The notes: generated from the letters alone by a model not told the origin. Positions 40,969-49,939 are shown, counted from the stretch's first letter. The stretch is DNA of 64,000 bases from Paludisphaera borealis (GCF_001956985.1 NZ_CP019082.1:3534001-3598000); one strand, 5' to 3'. Numbers and translations: made by a program.

Positions 40969-43563
40969 ATGACAGAGACCACCGCCCCAACTCCGATGGA
41001 CCTCGCCGTCAGCTTCCCGGCGCGCGGGGCGATCCGGCTCCAGAGTCGCTCCCTGTTCGCCGAGCCCGGCAACGACGCTTGCCGACGGTTCCTCGAACGG
41101 GTCTTCCAGGCCGCCGAGATCGAGGACGTCACCATCAACTCACCGCGCGACGGCGTCGAGGTCCCCCACGCCGACCTCCGTTTCCGCGCCGAGGCCCACA
41201 AGCTCAACGACGTCGTCAACCGGATCTCCGGCTTCCTCGACCCGGACCGGGTCAAGAACGGGCAGGCGACGACGGCCCCCGCGAACGGCCGCGCCCCGCA
41301 CAGCGCGAACGGCCGGGCGGCGGCCGACGGTCGAGAGCATCACGGCGTCGCGATCACCAAGGTTACGCCGGTCCGCAACGCCCAGGGGCGGGTCCGGTTC
41401 TTCCGGTACGGGTCGGTGGTCACCGACTGGGAGATCAAGCACGAGCTTCCCGGCCGGCTCCGGCTCATGAACCCGGCGATCCACCGCAAGGCCGAACTCT
41501 GCCAGGCGATCGAGCGCGAGCTGATGAGCGTGCTGGGGGTCGATTCGTACAAGACGAATCCGCTGACCAGCACCGTCCTGGTCAAGTACGACATTCACGC
41601 GCTGACCCGCGACCAGGTGATCGAGATCATCGACGGGGCGCTCGCCGCCGCCGACCATCCCGAGACGAAGGACAAGCCCGACCTCCACCTGCCGATCTGC
41701 ACGATCTCGATGCCGGTGGCGGCCGTCGCCCAATTCGCCGCGCCGGTGTTGCTGCCGGCGGCGGCGGTCCTGTTCGCCTACACGTCGATCCCGACCTTCA
41801 AGAGCGCCCGCGCGGTGATCGTCGAGGAACGGCGGCTGGGAGTCGACGTCCTCGACGCGATCGTCGTCCTGGGATGTCTGGGGACGATGTCGATCTTCCC
41901 CGGCGCGGTGCTTTGCTGGTGCCTCGGGTTCGGCCAGGTCCTGGTCAAGAAGACGCAGGACGACAGCAAGAAGCTGCTGCTGAACGCGTTCGGGAAGCAG
42001 CCGCGGTTCGTCTGGCTCTATCGCGACGGCGTGGAAGTGCAGGTCTCGCTCGACCGGCTGCAAGCCGGCGACGTGATCGTGGTCAACACCGGCGAGGTGG
42101 TGCCGGTCGACGGCATCATCACCGAGGGGCTGGCGATGGTCGACCAGCACGCCCTGACCGGCGAGTCGACCCCCGCCGAGAAGGGGGTGGGAGACCGCGT
42201 CTTCGCCTCGACCCTGATGGTCGCCGGCAAGATGCTGGTCTCGGTGGAGAAGTCGGGCAGCGAGACGGCCTCGGCGAAGATCAGCCGGATCTTGACCGAT
42301 ACCGCCGGCTACAAGCTCAACTCCCAGCACAAGGGGGAGCGGCTGGCCGACCGGGCGGTGATTCCGACCCTGACCATCGGCGCAATCGGCATGGCCACGA
42401 TGGGGCCCGCCGGCGCCGTCGCGGTGCTCAACAGCGACTTCGGCACCGGAATCCGGATGGCGGCCCCGCTGGCGATGCTCTCGACTCTGGCGTTGTGCGC
42501 GAGCAAGGGCATCCTGGTCAAGGACGGCCGCGCGCTCGAGCTGATGAACGAGATCGACACCGTCCTGTTCGACAAGACCGGCACCCTGACCCGCGAACGC
42601 CCCGAGGTCGGCCTGATCGTCAGCGGCCCCGGCTGCACCGACGACCAGATTTTGCTGTACGCGGCCGCGGCCGAGAAGAAGTTCCACCACCCGATCGCCC
42701 TGGCGATCCTCCACAAGGCCCAGGAGCGGAACCTCGAACTCCCCGAGACCGACGACAGCCAGTACAAGGTGGGCTACGGCATCACCGTGAACGTCGACGG
42801 CCGGACGATCCGCGTCGGCAGCAAGCGGTTCATGGAGCTGGAAGGCCTGCCGATGTGCAACGCCATCCGCGAGGCGCTCGAAGAGGCCCACCGCGAAGGC
42901 CACACGATGGTCATGGTCGGCGTCGACGACCAGGTCGGCGGCGCAATCGCGCTGCACGCCGCCGTCCGCCCCGAGGTCCGCGACATCATCAAGGGGCTTC
43001 GCGACCGGGGGATCAAGCACATCGCGATCATCTCGGGCGACCACGAAGCGCCCACGAAAAAGCTGGCCGAGTCGCTGGGCATGGACCGCTACTTCGCCCA
43101 GGTCTTGCCGGCCGACAAGGCCGACTACGTCGAGAAGCTCCAGAAGGAAGGCCGGAAGGTCTGCTTCGTCGGCGACGGCATCAACGACTCGATCGCCTTG
43201 AAGAAGGCCAACGTGTCGATCTCGCTGCGGGGCGCGTCGTCGATCGCCACCGACACGGCGCACATCGTCTTCATGGAGCAGGGGCTCTCCAAGCTCTGCG
43301 ACCTCCGCGACATCTCCCGCGACCTCGACCGCAACGTCAAGCGAAGCTGGAAGATGATCCTCGTCCCCAACATCGCCTGCATCGCGGGGGTCTTCACGAT
43401 GGGCTTCGGGATCATGGCGTCGGTGCTCACCAACAACGTCGCGGCCATCGGCGCGCTGGCCAACGGTATGGCGCCGCTGCGGAAGATCGCCCAGATCGAG
43501 GCCGAGAAGAAGCACGAACAGGAGCTGAGGCAAGCTTATGGCCTGGAAAGAGAAGCTCTATGA
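40969..43563 (+). CDS. P1B-type metal-transporting ATPase with two N-terminal HMA-like domains
   Basis: 864 residues. Two HMA-like regions (about 10-90 and about 150-220; the second, with LPGRLRL, looks like HMA type 2) precede TM helices, then an actuator domain with TGES (397-400), a phosphorylation site DKTGT (D535), the HP motif (FHHPIA) and GDGIND (735-740), so ATP-driven metal transport is expected. The membrane metal motif normally holding Cys (CPC, SPC or SCA) reads DFGTGIRMAAP (490-500) with no Cys, so the metal and transport mode are unclear. It overlaps the next gene by 26 bases and stands at the centre of the small-protein cluster. Confidence 0.92.
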   Translation: MTETTAPTPMDLAVSFPARGAIRLQSRSLFAEPGNDACRRFLERVFQAAEIEDVTINSPRDGVEVPHADLRFRAEAHKLNDVVNRISGFLDPDRVKNGQATTAPANGRAPHSANGRAAADGREHHGVAITKVTPVRNAQGRVRFFRYGSVVTDWEIKHELPGRLRLMNPAIHRKAELCQAIERELMSVLGVDSYKTNPLTSTVLVKYDIHALTRDQVIEIIDGALAAADHPETKDKPDLHLPICTISMPVAAVAQFAAPVLLPAAAVLFAYTSIPTFKSARAVIVEERRLGVDVLDAIVVLGCLGTMSIFPGAVLCWCLGFGQVLVKKTQDDSKKLLLNAFGKQPRFVWLYRDGVEVQVSLDRLQAGDVIVVNTGEVVPVDGIITEGLAMVDQHALTGESTPAEKGVGDRVFASTLMVAGKMLVSVEKSGSETASAKISRILTDTAGYKLNSQHKGERLADRAVIPTLTIGAIGMATMGPAGAVAVLNSDFGTGIRMAAPLAMLSTLALCASKGILVKDGRALELMNEIDTVLFDKTGTLTRERPEVGLIVSGPGCTDDQILLYAAAAEKKFHHPIALAILHKAQERNLELPETDDSQYKVGYGITVNVDGRTIRVGSKRFMELEGLPMCNAIREALEEAHREGHTMVMVGVDDQVGGAIALHAAVRPEVRDIIKGLRDRGIKHIAIISGDHEAPTKKLAESLGMDRYFAQVLPADKADYVEKLQKEGRKVCFVGDGINDSIALKKANVSISLRGASSIATDTAHIVFMEQGLSKLCDLRDISRDLDRNVKRSWKMILVPNIACIAGVFTMGFGIMASVLTNNVAAIGALANGMAPLRKIAQIEAEKKHEQELRQAYGLEREAL

Positions 43564-43852
43564 GCGCCCGCTCCGGCGCCCGCTCGACGACGGCGCGCTC
43601 GAGGCGGTCCGTTCCGAGTATCACAAGCGGCGGCACGAGATCCCCGTCCCCTCCGAGCTGGTGCTTCACCCGAGCAAGCCGGAGCTGATGACCATCAAGA
43701 CGAAGTGGCTGTCATTGGTCATCCAGTTCCACCAGGAGAAGCTGACGGTCGACGCCGAACTCTCACTGGCCGCCAAGATGATGGCCACCGATCAAAACCG
43801 CAAGCTCGCCGTGCAGTTCATCGACAGCATCGCCGACGACCTGAACCTCTAG
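43538..43852 (+). CDS. Small conserved-looking protein overlapping the ATPase gene
   Basis: 104 residues; its start overlaps the last 26 bases of the ATPase gene in another frame, implying coupled translation. It is soluble and rich in basic and helical segments (YERPLRRPLDDGALEAVRSEYHKRRHEI; FIDSIADDL at the end), with no signal peptide and no domain I recognise. Position suggests a partner or assembly factor of the ATPase. Function unknown. Confidence 0.65.
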   Translation: MAWKEKLYERPLRRPLDDGALEAVRSEYHKRRHEIPVPSELVLHPSKPELMTIKTKWLSLVIQFHQEKLTVDAELSLAAKMMATDQNRKLAVQFIDSIADDLNL

Positions 43853-43871
43853 CTCGCGATAGGAAGAGGCC

Positions 43872-44405
43872 ATGGACCCAACATCTGAGCACCCCAGCGA
43901 ACCCCGAAAACGGTTCCGCCTCCGGGCGCGAAAGCCCCTGGAGGCGCTGAACTCGGAGAACCCGCGGTTCCATGTCTTCCTGGTCGACACCGGCTGGAAC
44001 ACCCACCTGTCGCGGGTGCTCCAGGCGCATCTGCCGCTGATCCACGAGTTCCATCCCCAAGATCCGCTGTACGTGCTCACCCGCGAGCAGTCGATCAAGA
44101 TCCTCAAAAGCGCGCCCGAGCACATCGGGCTCGACCCGATCCTGGTCGTCTACGACCTCCACTGCCCCGAGGACGCCGATAGCAGGAAAGGCGAGCGCTA
44201 CCGGGGGTTCCGCCTCAACCTCGGGCTCCTCAAGAACCCCGACCAGGCGCTGCACAAGCTTCAGCAGTTCCTCCGCTTCATCTCGTGCCACCGCACCAGC
44301 CAACGCCTCGATCAAGAGGTCCAGCGCGAGCTGCACAAGGAGGGGCTGAGCAACATGGTCCGCATCCTCAAGGAGGCCTCGGAAGCCTCGATCGAGCTGA
44401 TCTAG
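43872..44405 (+). CDS. Unknown soluble protein of the ATPase cluster
   Basis: 177 residues, starting 19 bases after the previous gene with AGGAAGAGG upstream. A basic N-terminus (RKRFRLRARKPLEAL) leads into an alpha/beta-like region (RFHVFLVDTGWNTHLSRVLQAHLPLI, LYVLTREQSIKIL, GLDPILVVYDLH) and a helical C-terminus. It contains several His and two Cys residues, but not in a known metal-site spacing. No family recognised. Confidence 0.7.
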   Translation: MDPTSEHPSEPRKRFRLRARKPLEALNSENPRFHVFLVDTGWNTHLSRVLQAHLPLIHEFHPQDPLYVLTREQSIKILKSAPEHIGLDPILVVYDLHCPEDADSRKGERYRGFRLNLGLLKNPDQALHKLQQFLRFISCHRTSQRLDQEVQRELHKEGLSNMVRILKEASEASIELI

Positions 44406-44450
44406 TCGTTTCGACCGCCCCCCGCACGCTCCGTCTGAAGGACGAACGCC

Positions 44451-44660
44451 ATGAATGAGTCGGAAGTCCCGGTCCTGCCTCTGCTCCTCGGCTCGCTGAT
44501 CCTCGTCTACTTCGGGATCGAAGTGAATCGCCAGCGGAACAAGCTCCGCAAACTGTTCAACGTCTTCGACCGCGAAGAAAGCCAGATCGCCAGCCTGCTG
44601 GAAACCTGGGTCGACTCCGGCGAGTTGACGGCCTACAAGCCCGCCCACCACGGCGGCTGA
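44451..44660 (+). CDS. Small single-helix protein of the ATPase cluster
   Basis: 69 residues: one N-terminal hydrophobic helix (VPVLPLLLGSLILVYFGIEV), a basic stretch (NRQRNKLRKL) and a soluble tail ending AHHGG. It is probably anchored in the inner membrane with the tail in the cytoplasm. AAGGACG precedes the ATG. Same strand and close spacing as its neighbours; function unknown. Confidence 0.6.
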   Translation: MNESEVPVLPLLLGSLILVYFGIEVNRQRNKLRKLFNVFDREESQIASLLETWVDSGELTAYKPAHHGG

Positions 44661-44730
44661 GACGGCGGCGCGACTCGCGAACGACCGCGAATCCGGCCAC
44701 GGTTCCTCCTGAATACGTCGAGCGTGCTCC

Positions 44731-47280
44731 ATGGTCGTCGATGCCGCCCAGTCCGCGTCCGCAAACCCTTCGAGCCCGATCGACGTCGTCTGGAGCGACC
44801 GGACCTTGACGCTCCGCGATGAGGATCTCTTCGGGATGCGCGCATCCGCGCTCTCCGAGCAGTTCCTGAGGCGCGTCTTCCACGTCGAGGACGTTCGCAG
44901 CGTCGAGGTCGATCGCAGCCAGGCGACGGCCCTGGTCCGCTACAAGCCGGGCCGGCGCGGGGCGGTCGACATGCTGCAACGGATGGCGACGGCAATCCGA
45001 TCGGCCGCGACCGAGTCGACGCTCGACCTGATCGCGCCCGACCCGGCGAGCCCGAAATGGACGCTCCACCGCTGCCACGACCTGATCTCGTCGTGGGAGG
45101 TCGCCAGCGACCGCCCGGGGCTGGCGCGGCTGCGACACGCGGCGATGAGCGCCGACCCGGCGTTCGCCGTCCGGATCGCCCATCAGGCCGAGAAGCTGCA
45201 AGGGGTCCTGCACATCCGCCGGGGCCTCTTGACCGACGACCTGACGATCCGCTTTGACCCGTCGCGGACGCGGGTCGAACGCCTGGTCCGCGAACTGGAA
45301 CTCGCCGCGCGCGAGGGCCACGACTCCGACGCCGGCCTCACGGAGGCCAGCTACAAGGAAGCCGCCGCGCCCTCGCCGGTGAAGTTCGGCGCGGCCAACG
45401 CGGCCATCGCGCTGGCGACGGTCAGCGACTTCGTCTTGCCCGCCGCGTGGCCGGTGACGGCGGCGCTGCTGATCGGGACCAACCTTCGCACCTTCGGCCA
45501 GGCCGCCCGGCAGGTGTCCGAAGGCCGCGTCGGCCTGCCGGTGCTTTACACGGGCATCGCCGCCGCCACCCTGGCGACGAATCGGTTCCTTCCCTGGGCG
45601 ACGATGAGCTGGATGATGCGGTACTGGAAGCACCGCTCCCACGAGCAGAGCGCCGCCGCCCAGCGAGGGCTGCTGGGCGAGGTCGTCCACCGCCAGCCGT
45701 TCGCCCGCCTGGCCGCCGGCGTCGGCGTCGAGATTTCGGCGCCGGTGCACGGGCTCGGCCCCGGCGACGTCGTCCTGGTCGGTGCCGGCGAGCGAATCCC
45801 GATCGACGGAAAAATCGTCCGGGGCCACGCGCTGGTCGACGAGCGGATCGTTCGGGGGGTCTCGGGCCGAAGCCGGAAAAAGCCCGACGACCTCGTCCAC
45901 GCGGGGTCGATCGTCACGGCCGGCGAGATCGGCGTCGAGGTCGGCGCGGCGGGACGGGGTGAGCGGTCGCGAGCGACGCTCCTGGCCCGCGCGACGACCG
46001 CCGCGACTCGGGCGGGGGCTCATGCCCAGACTCAGGCGACGGCCGGCCAGCGGTTCGCCGAGCGCGCCGTGGTCCCCACCCTGGCCACCGCCGGGCTCGG
46101 CCTGCTCGTCGGAGGCGCGCCAACCGCTCTGGCCGTGATGCGGACCGACTACGCCTCGGGTCCCGGGCACGCCTCCTCGATCGAGAACCTTCAGGCGATC
46201 GCCCAGTGCGTCCGCGAAGGGATCGTCGTCCGCGACCCCGACGCCCTCGGCCGGCTGCTCGACGTCGACGTCTTCCTGATCGACCACCACCCGGCGCTCG
46301 AAGCGACCGAGCCCGAGATCGCCTCGGTCCGCGTCTTTCCCGGCCACTCCGAATACCAGGTCTTGCGGTTCGCCGCCTCGGCGCTGCACGACCTCGACGA
46401 CGAGCGATCGCCGGCGCTTCGGGCCGCGTGCGAGGCGCGTCGCATTCCGCCGCTCGAAGGCGTCGCGATCGAGTACGGCGGCGACCTGACCTTGCGGGTC
46501 GAGGACCAGACCGTCAAGGTCGGCAACCTCGGCGGCGACCTCCCCGAACCACCCGCCGGCCCGCCCGAGAGAGACGACGAAACGGACTCGCCCGCCGCAG
46601 CGCCGCTCGACTCGCTGATGGTCGGCGTCGACGGCCAGATCGCCGGCCTGATCCACTTCCGGCGCTCGTCCCGGCTGACCGCCGCGGCGGCGATCCACGA
46701 GCTGCGAGGCTGTTCCGAGCGGTCGCTGGCGATCGGCCTGATTTCCGAGCGCGCCGATGCGCGGCTGGGCCGGCTCGCCGACGCGATGGGCGTCGACTTC
46801 CATGAAGCCGGGCTCTCGAACGACGACGTCGCCCACCTGATCCGGGCCTGCCGCAAACGGGGGCTGACGATCGCCTACGTCGGCGACTGCCTGGCCCGTC
46901 CCGCCGCCGCCCGCGAGGCCGATTTGGCCATCGGCCTCGACGCCCGCGACCTCCTGGACCTCGACTGCAATCCGGCCGTCGCCGTCTTCCTTCAACCCGA
47001 TCTCGACAAGCTCGCCGCGCTCTACGACGTCGCCGGATCGCAGCTCGAAGGCATGCGGGCGGCCCAGAGTTCAGCCCTCTTGCCGAACCTGTTCTGCGTC
47101 GCCGGCGCGTTCCTGCTGGGCTTCACGTCGATGACCACCGTGATCGTCACCAACCTGGCGACCTACAGCACTTACGCCCGCAATGCCTCCGCGATCCGCG
47201 GCCTGGAACACCGACTCTCCCAGTTCACGCCCCGGCGTCGTTCGCGGCGGGCTCGCCCGGACGCGCCGCGGACGCCCTGA
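44731..47280 (+). CDS. Catalytically degenerate P-type ATPase paralogue (pseudo-ATPase)
   Basis: 849 residues, collinear with the ATPase at 40969: two HMA-like N-terminal regions, TM helices, and actuator-, P- and N-like regions. Every catalytic motif is altered. TGES is now RGVS (375-378, catalytic Glu to Val); DKTGT is now DHHPA (D518 kept, KTGT lost); the HP motif is ERSP; GDGIND is GDCLAR (718-723). The membrane motif aligns as DYASGPGHASS. The frame is long, intact and typical in composition, so it is selected as a protein, not decaying. It probably serves as a structural, regulatory or metal-binding partner of the active ATPase. Confidence 0.88.
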   Translation: MVVDAAQSASANPSSPIDVVWSDRTLTLRDEDLFGMRASALSEQFLRRVFHVEDVRSVEVDRSQATALVRYKPGRRGAVDMLQRMATAIRSAATESTLDLIAPDPASPKWTLHRCHDLISSWEVASDRPGLARLRHAAMSADPAFAVRIAHQAEKLQGVLHIRRGLLTDDLTIRFDPSRTRVERLVRELELAAREGHDSDAGLTEASYKEAAAPSPVKFGAANAAIALATVSDFVLPAAWPVTAALLIGTNLRTFGQAARQVSEGRVGLPVLYTGIAAATLATNRFLPWATMSWMMRYWKHRSHEQSAAAQRGLLGEVVHRQPFARLAAGVGVEISAPVHGLGPGDVVLVGAGERIPIDGKIVRGHALVDERIVRGVSGRSRKKPDDLVHAGSIVTAGEIGVEVGAAGRGERSRATLLARATTAATRAGAHAQTQATAGQRFAERAVVPTLATAGLGLLVGGAPTALAVMRTDYASGPGHASSIENLQAIAQCVREGIVVRDPDALGRLLDVDVFLIDHHPALEATEPEIASVRVFPGHSEYQVLRFAASALHDLDDERSPALRAACEARRIPPLEGVAIEYGGDLTLRVEDQTVKVGNLGGDLPEPPAGPPERDDETDSPAAAPLDSLMVGVDGQIAGLIHFRRSSRLTAAAAIHELRGCSERSLAIGLISERADARLGRLADAMGVDFHEAGLSNDDVAHLIRACRKRGLTIAYVGDCLARPAAAREADLAIGLDARDLLDLDCNPAVAVFLQPDLDKLAALYDVAGSQLEGMRAAQSSALLPNLFCVAGAFLLGFTSMTTVIVTNLATYSTYARNASAIRGLEHRLSQFTPRRRSRRARPDAPRTP

Positions 47281-47300
47281 TCGAAAGTCTTCCGAATCCC

Positions 47301-47627
47301 ATGAACGCCCCAGCGGACCCCATCAACGACCCGACCGCGACCCCGGACGCCGAAGCCGCGTACGCCCACCGGATCGAAGACCTTCCCAAAGAGGTCGGCG
47401 TCATGCTGATAACAGTCGGCGTGCTCGGCATGGCGCTCCCAGGCGTCGTCGGCGGACCGGCATTGATCGCCGGCGGCCTGGTCCTCTGGCCGAAGACCTT
47501 CGGCCGGGTCGAGAGCTGGTTCGAACGGCGGTTCCCTAAAGCCCATCTCCACAGCATGCAGCAGATTAACCGCTACCTCGACGACCTCGAAAAGCGGTTC
47601 CCCGAATCCGATCAGCCCAAGGGCTGA
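47301..47627 (+). CDS. Small two-helix membrane protein ending the ATPase cluster
   Basis: 108 residues; a polar N-terminus, then two close hydrophobic segments (VGVMLITVGVLGMALPGVVGGPALIAGGLVLW) and a charged C-terminal helix (INRYLDDLEKRF). It resembles PGPGW-type small transmembrane proteins, but the match is weak. It starts 20 bases after the pseudo-ATPase, and its last 16 bases overlap the convergent methyltransferase gene. Function unknown. Confidence 0.65.
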   Translation: MNAPADPINDPTATPDAEAAYAHRIEDLPKEVGVMLITVGVLGMALPGVVGGPALIAGGLVLWPKTFGRVESWFERRFPKAHLHSMQQINRYLDDLEKRFPESDQPKG

Positions 47628-48322
47628 GCGAAAACGCGGTAGATCGTTCCCGGCTGGCTCGCGCCGGTCTCGGTGGTGGTGGCGACCGCCTCGGCGCGAC
47701 AGCTCAGGCCGACTTCCGCCGCGGCCGCCGGAAACGCCTCGGCCGAGACGCGGTAGGGGGTGGCGAGCAGGGCTTCGCCTCCCGGGGCGAGCATCCGGGC
47801 GAGGACGTCGGCGACCAGCGGGACCAGTCGACGCTCATAGAGGACGTCGGCCCCGATGATCCGGGGGAACCGCCTCGGCGGCGGGCTCCGCCAGTCGAGC
47901 ACGAGCGTCGAGCACCGATCGGGGTCCAGGCCGTTCTCGCGGACGCTCCGACCGACGAAGGCCAGGGCGGCGGGGTCGTAGTCGCTGAAGCAGACGCGAA
48001 ACCCCAGGCCCATCGCGGCCAGGCCGGCGAGCCCCAGGCCGCAGCCGAGTTCGAGCACCTCCGACTCCCGCGCATCGACGACGCCTCCCCAGCACCGCGC
48101 CACGGCCTCGGCCAGCATGTTGGCGCCGGGCCAGAGGTAGGCCCAGTAGGGCATGTAGTCGTCCTCGCGGTTCCAGGCGTGGACCGAAGGATCGTCGAGC
48201 AGCCGGTCGGGGTCGGAGGGCCGGACCAGCCGGATCGCGCGGCCCTCCACGCCGAAGGTCGAGACCGTCACGGGTCCGTGATATTCCGCGCCGATCTGTC
48301 GATCCGCCTGGTCCGTCGCCAC
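47612..48322 (-). CDS. Class I SAM-dependent methyltransferase (METTL/ETFB-lysine-methyltransferase-like)
   Basis: A 236-residue seven-strand methyltransferase: motif I VLELGCGLGLAGLAA, acidic end of beta 2 CFSDYDP, and post-motif GADVLYERR. The pre-motif WPGANMLAEAVA matches the METTL-type protein-lysine or nicotinamide methyltransferase group. Substrate unknown. It overlaps the convergent membrane-protein gene by 16 bases. ATG 48322; a GTG/ATG further upstream is not supported. Confidence 0.85.
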   Translation of the reverse strand: MATDQADRQIGAEYHGPVTVSTFGVEGRAIRLVRPSDPDRLLDDPSVHAWNREDDYMPYWAYLWPGANMLAEAVARCWGGVVDARESEVLELGCGLGLAGLAAMGLGFRVCFSDYDPAALAFVGRSVRENGLDPDRCSTLVLDWRSPPPRRFPRIIGADVLYERRLVPLVADVLARMLAPGGEALLATPYRVSAEAFPAAAAEVGLSCRAEAVATTTETGASQPGTIYRVFAQPLG

Positions 48323-48343
48323 GTTGCGATCCTTCCTTCCTCG

Positions 48344-48883
48344 TCAAACTTCCAGGAACGGCACGAATCGGCGGAAGTGCTCGCTGAAGGCGTCGGCGAG
48401 CCGCTCGGCCTCGGGAAACAGCGCGTCGGCGCTGGTCGCCAGGGCGAACGAGGCCGCCTCCTGGCCGAGGTTGAGCCGGAACAGGCCGAACGGCACCGCG
48501 CGGAGCCGTCGGTAGGGGCCCGCCAGCACTCGGCCGAGCGTCTCGTCGTCGCCCGGCGCGATCGGCTCGGGAGTCAGCACGACCACCGAAAGGCCGATCG
48601 CCAGACCTCGCCAGGGAGAGAACCGGCTGCTCGCCGCCATCGCCGCGCGGGTCATGAGCTGGCCATAGCCAGCCTCCGAAAATCCGATGTCCACCGGCTG
48701 CCGCACCACGACCGTGACGCTCTGCGCCTTGCCGACGACTGGCGGCCAGCTCACGCGGACCTGCCGGCTGTAATAGCGGAGCACGTCGAGCGCGGGCTGG
48801 CGGAACTCCTCGCCCGGTTCGAGCGAACAGCCGGCCTCAAGCAGCACCGAGTCGAGCAACTCGTCCAACTGATCTTCGAGCAT
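48344..48883 (-). CDS. Unknown protein upstream of the methyltransferase
   Basis: 179 residues, no signal peptide or TM helix, no domain I recognise. It has hydrophobic strands (SVTVVVRQPVDIGF, GLAIGLSVVVLTPEPI) and a C-terminal helical part. The ATG is at 48883, and it reads toward the methyltransferase start 22 bases away, so the two are probably one operon. Divergent from the thioesterase gene. Confidence 0.65.
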   Translation of the reverse strand: MLEDQLDELLDSVLLEAGCSLEPGEEFRQPALDVLRYYSRQVRVSWPPVVGKAQSVTVVVRQPVDIGFSEAGYGQLMTRAAMAASSRFSPWRGLAIGLSVVVLTPEPIAPGDDETLGRVLAGPYRRLRAVPFGLFRLNLGQEAASFALATSADALFPEAERLADAFSEHFRRFVPFLEV

Positions 48884-48982
48884 GCGCGCCTGGGGCTCCC
48901 GGCCGATTCGTTTGACGGTTCCGTTATACTACAACGACCAGCCGGCTGTCTCTCTTCGACGACCCAAGGAGTCCAACCCGCG

Positions 48983-49510
48983 ATGGATGCGCCGCTCAGC
49001 GACGACCTCAAGGCCCCGCGCCCGGCTTCCGCGTCTCGTGTTTCCCTTTCGATCATCACCCAGCCGGGGCAGGCCAACCCGTTCGGGACGCTGCACGGCG
49101 GCGTCATGCTGCGGATGGCCGACGAATGCGGCGCGGTGGCCGCCCTGCGACACGTCGGCCGGGGGCTGATCACGACGGCCGCCATCGACTCGATGACCTT
49201 CCTCAGCCCGGTCTACGTCGGCGAGCGCGTCGAGATCGTCGCCGAGGTCACTCACGTCGGCCGGACATCGATCGAAGCCCTGATCGAGATCTACGCCGAA
49301 TCCCTCGTCCACCCCAAGCGGCGCAAGGTGGGCTCGGGTTACGGCCTCTACGTCGCCCTCGACGACGAGGGCAAACGCCCGCACCCGGTCCCCCGGCTGC
49401 TTTCGGAAACCGAGGCCGACCGCGTCCGCGACGAGGCCGCCGAGGCCCGTCAGGTCGTCCGGCTCGCCCGCCGCGAAGAGGCCCGAGCCCACCGCGCCGA
49501 GTACCTCTGA
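48983..49510 (+). CDS. Acyl-CoA thioesterase, hotdog fold (YciA/acyl-CoA hydrolase type)
   Basis: A 175-residue hotdog-fold enzyme that hydrolyses acyl-CoA to fatty acid and CoA. Signature: NPFGTLHGGVMLRMADECGAVAALRH, with catalytic Asp in MADE; TFLSPVYVGERVEIVAEV is the long-strand block. A basic C-terminal extension is present. AAGGAG lies upstream of the ATG at 48983; a longer in-frame reading from 48179 would cross two genes on the other strand and is not real. Confidence 0.9.
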   Translation: MDAPLSDDLKAPRPASASRVSLSIITQPGQANPFGTLHGGVMLRMADECGAVAALRHVGRGLITTAAIDSMTFLSPVYVGERVEIVAEVTHVGRTSIEALIEIYAESLVHPKRRKVGSGYGLYVALDDEGKRPHPVPRLLSETEADRVRDEAAEARQVVRLARREEARAHRAEYL

Positions 49511-49545
49511 GCGGCGAACCTCGGGCCCGTTGATTCGATCGACGG

Positions 49546-49872
49546 TCAGTTCGACGCCGGCGGCTGGTATTCGACCGCGCCGGTCGCCGCGGTGGTCGAC
49601 GCCGCGCCGGGGACCTCGAACTTGGGAGCGGCTTCGGTGTACGTCGCCTCGGCCTTGGGCGCGTCGTAGGTCTTGGGCGCGCTCTGGTAAGGCGAGGAGT
49701 AGCTCGAGATCGATGCGTCGTCGAGGCCGCTGGTGACGTCGCTGAGCCCCTTCTTGAACTCGACGATGCCCTTGCCGAGCGAACGGCCCACTTCGGGGAG
49801 CCGCTTGCCGAACAGCAAAACGGCGATCCCCATCACGATGATCATTTCCATCGGACCGAGATTGGGAAGCAT
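49546..49872 (-). CDS. TatA/TatB-like protein no. 1
   Basis: 108 residues: an N-terminal TM helix (MEMIIVMGIAVLLFG), the Tat hinge and amphipathic helix (KRLPEVGRSLGKGIVEFKKGL), then a long Pro/Thr/Ala-rich tail. This is the pore or receptor subunit of twin-arginine export, moving folded proteins across the inner membrane. Last of three consecutive TatA-like genes; no TatC is in the window. Confidence 0.88.
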   Translation of the reverse strand: MLPNLGPMEMIIVMGIAVLLFGKRLPEVGRSLGKGIVEFKKGLSDVTSGLDDASISSYSSPYQSAPKTYDAPKAEATYTEAAPKFEVPGAASTTAATGAVEYQPPASN

Positions 49873-49939
49873 GGTGCAAGCTCCGTGATCGACGGGGTTC
49901 GTCGCGTGATTTCGGTGAACTCGGATCGAAACGTCGCGA

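Noticed and set aside
41140-43533. Long minus-strand frame opposite the P1B ATPase
   Set aside because: A shadow of a strong gene; typical for GC-rich DNA, no ribosome site or domains. The same applies to long frames opposite 7387-9540, 13451-14986 and 44557-46995.
48179-48982. In-frame upstream extension of the thioesterase gene
   Set aside because: It overlaps two genes on the other strand; the strong ribosome site and hotdog homology start at 48983.
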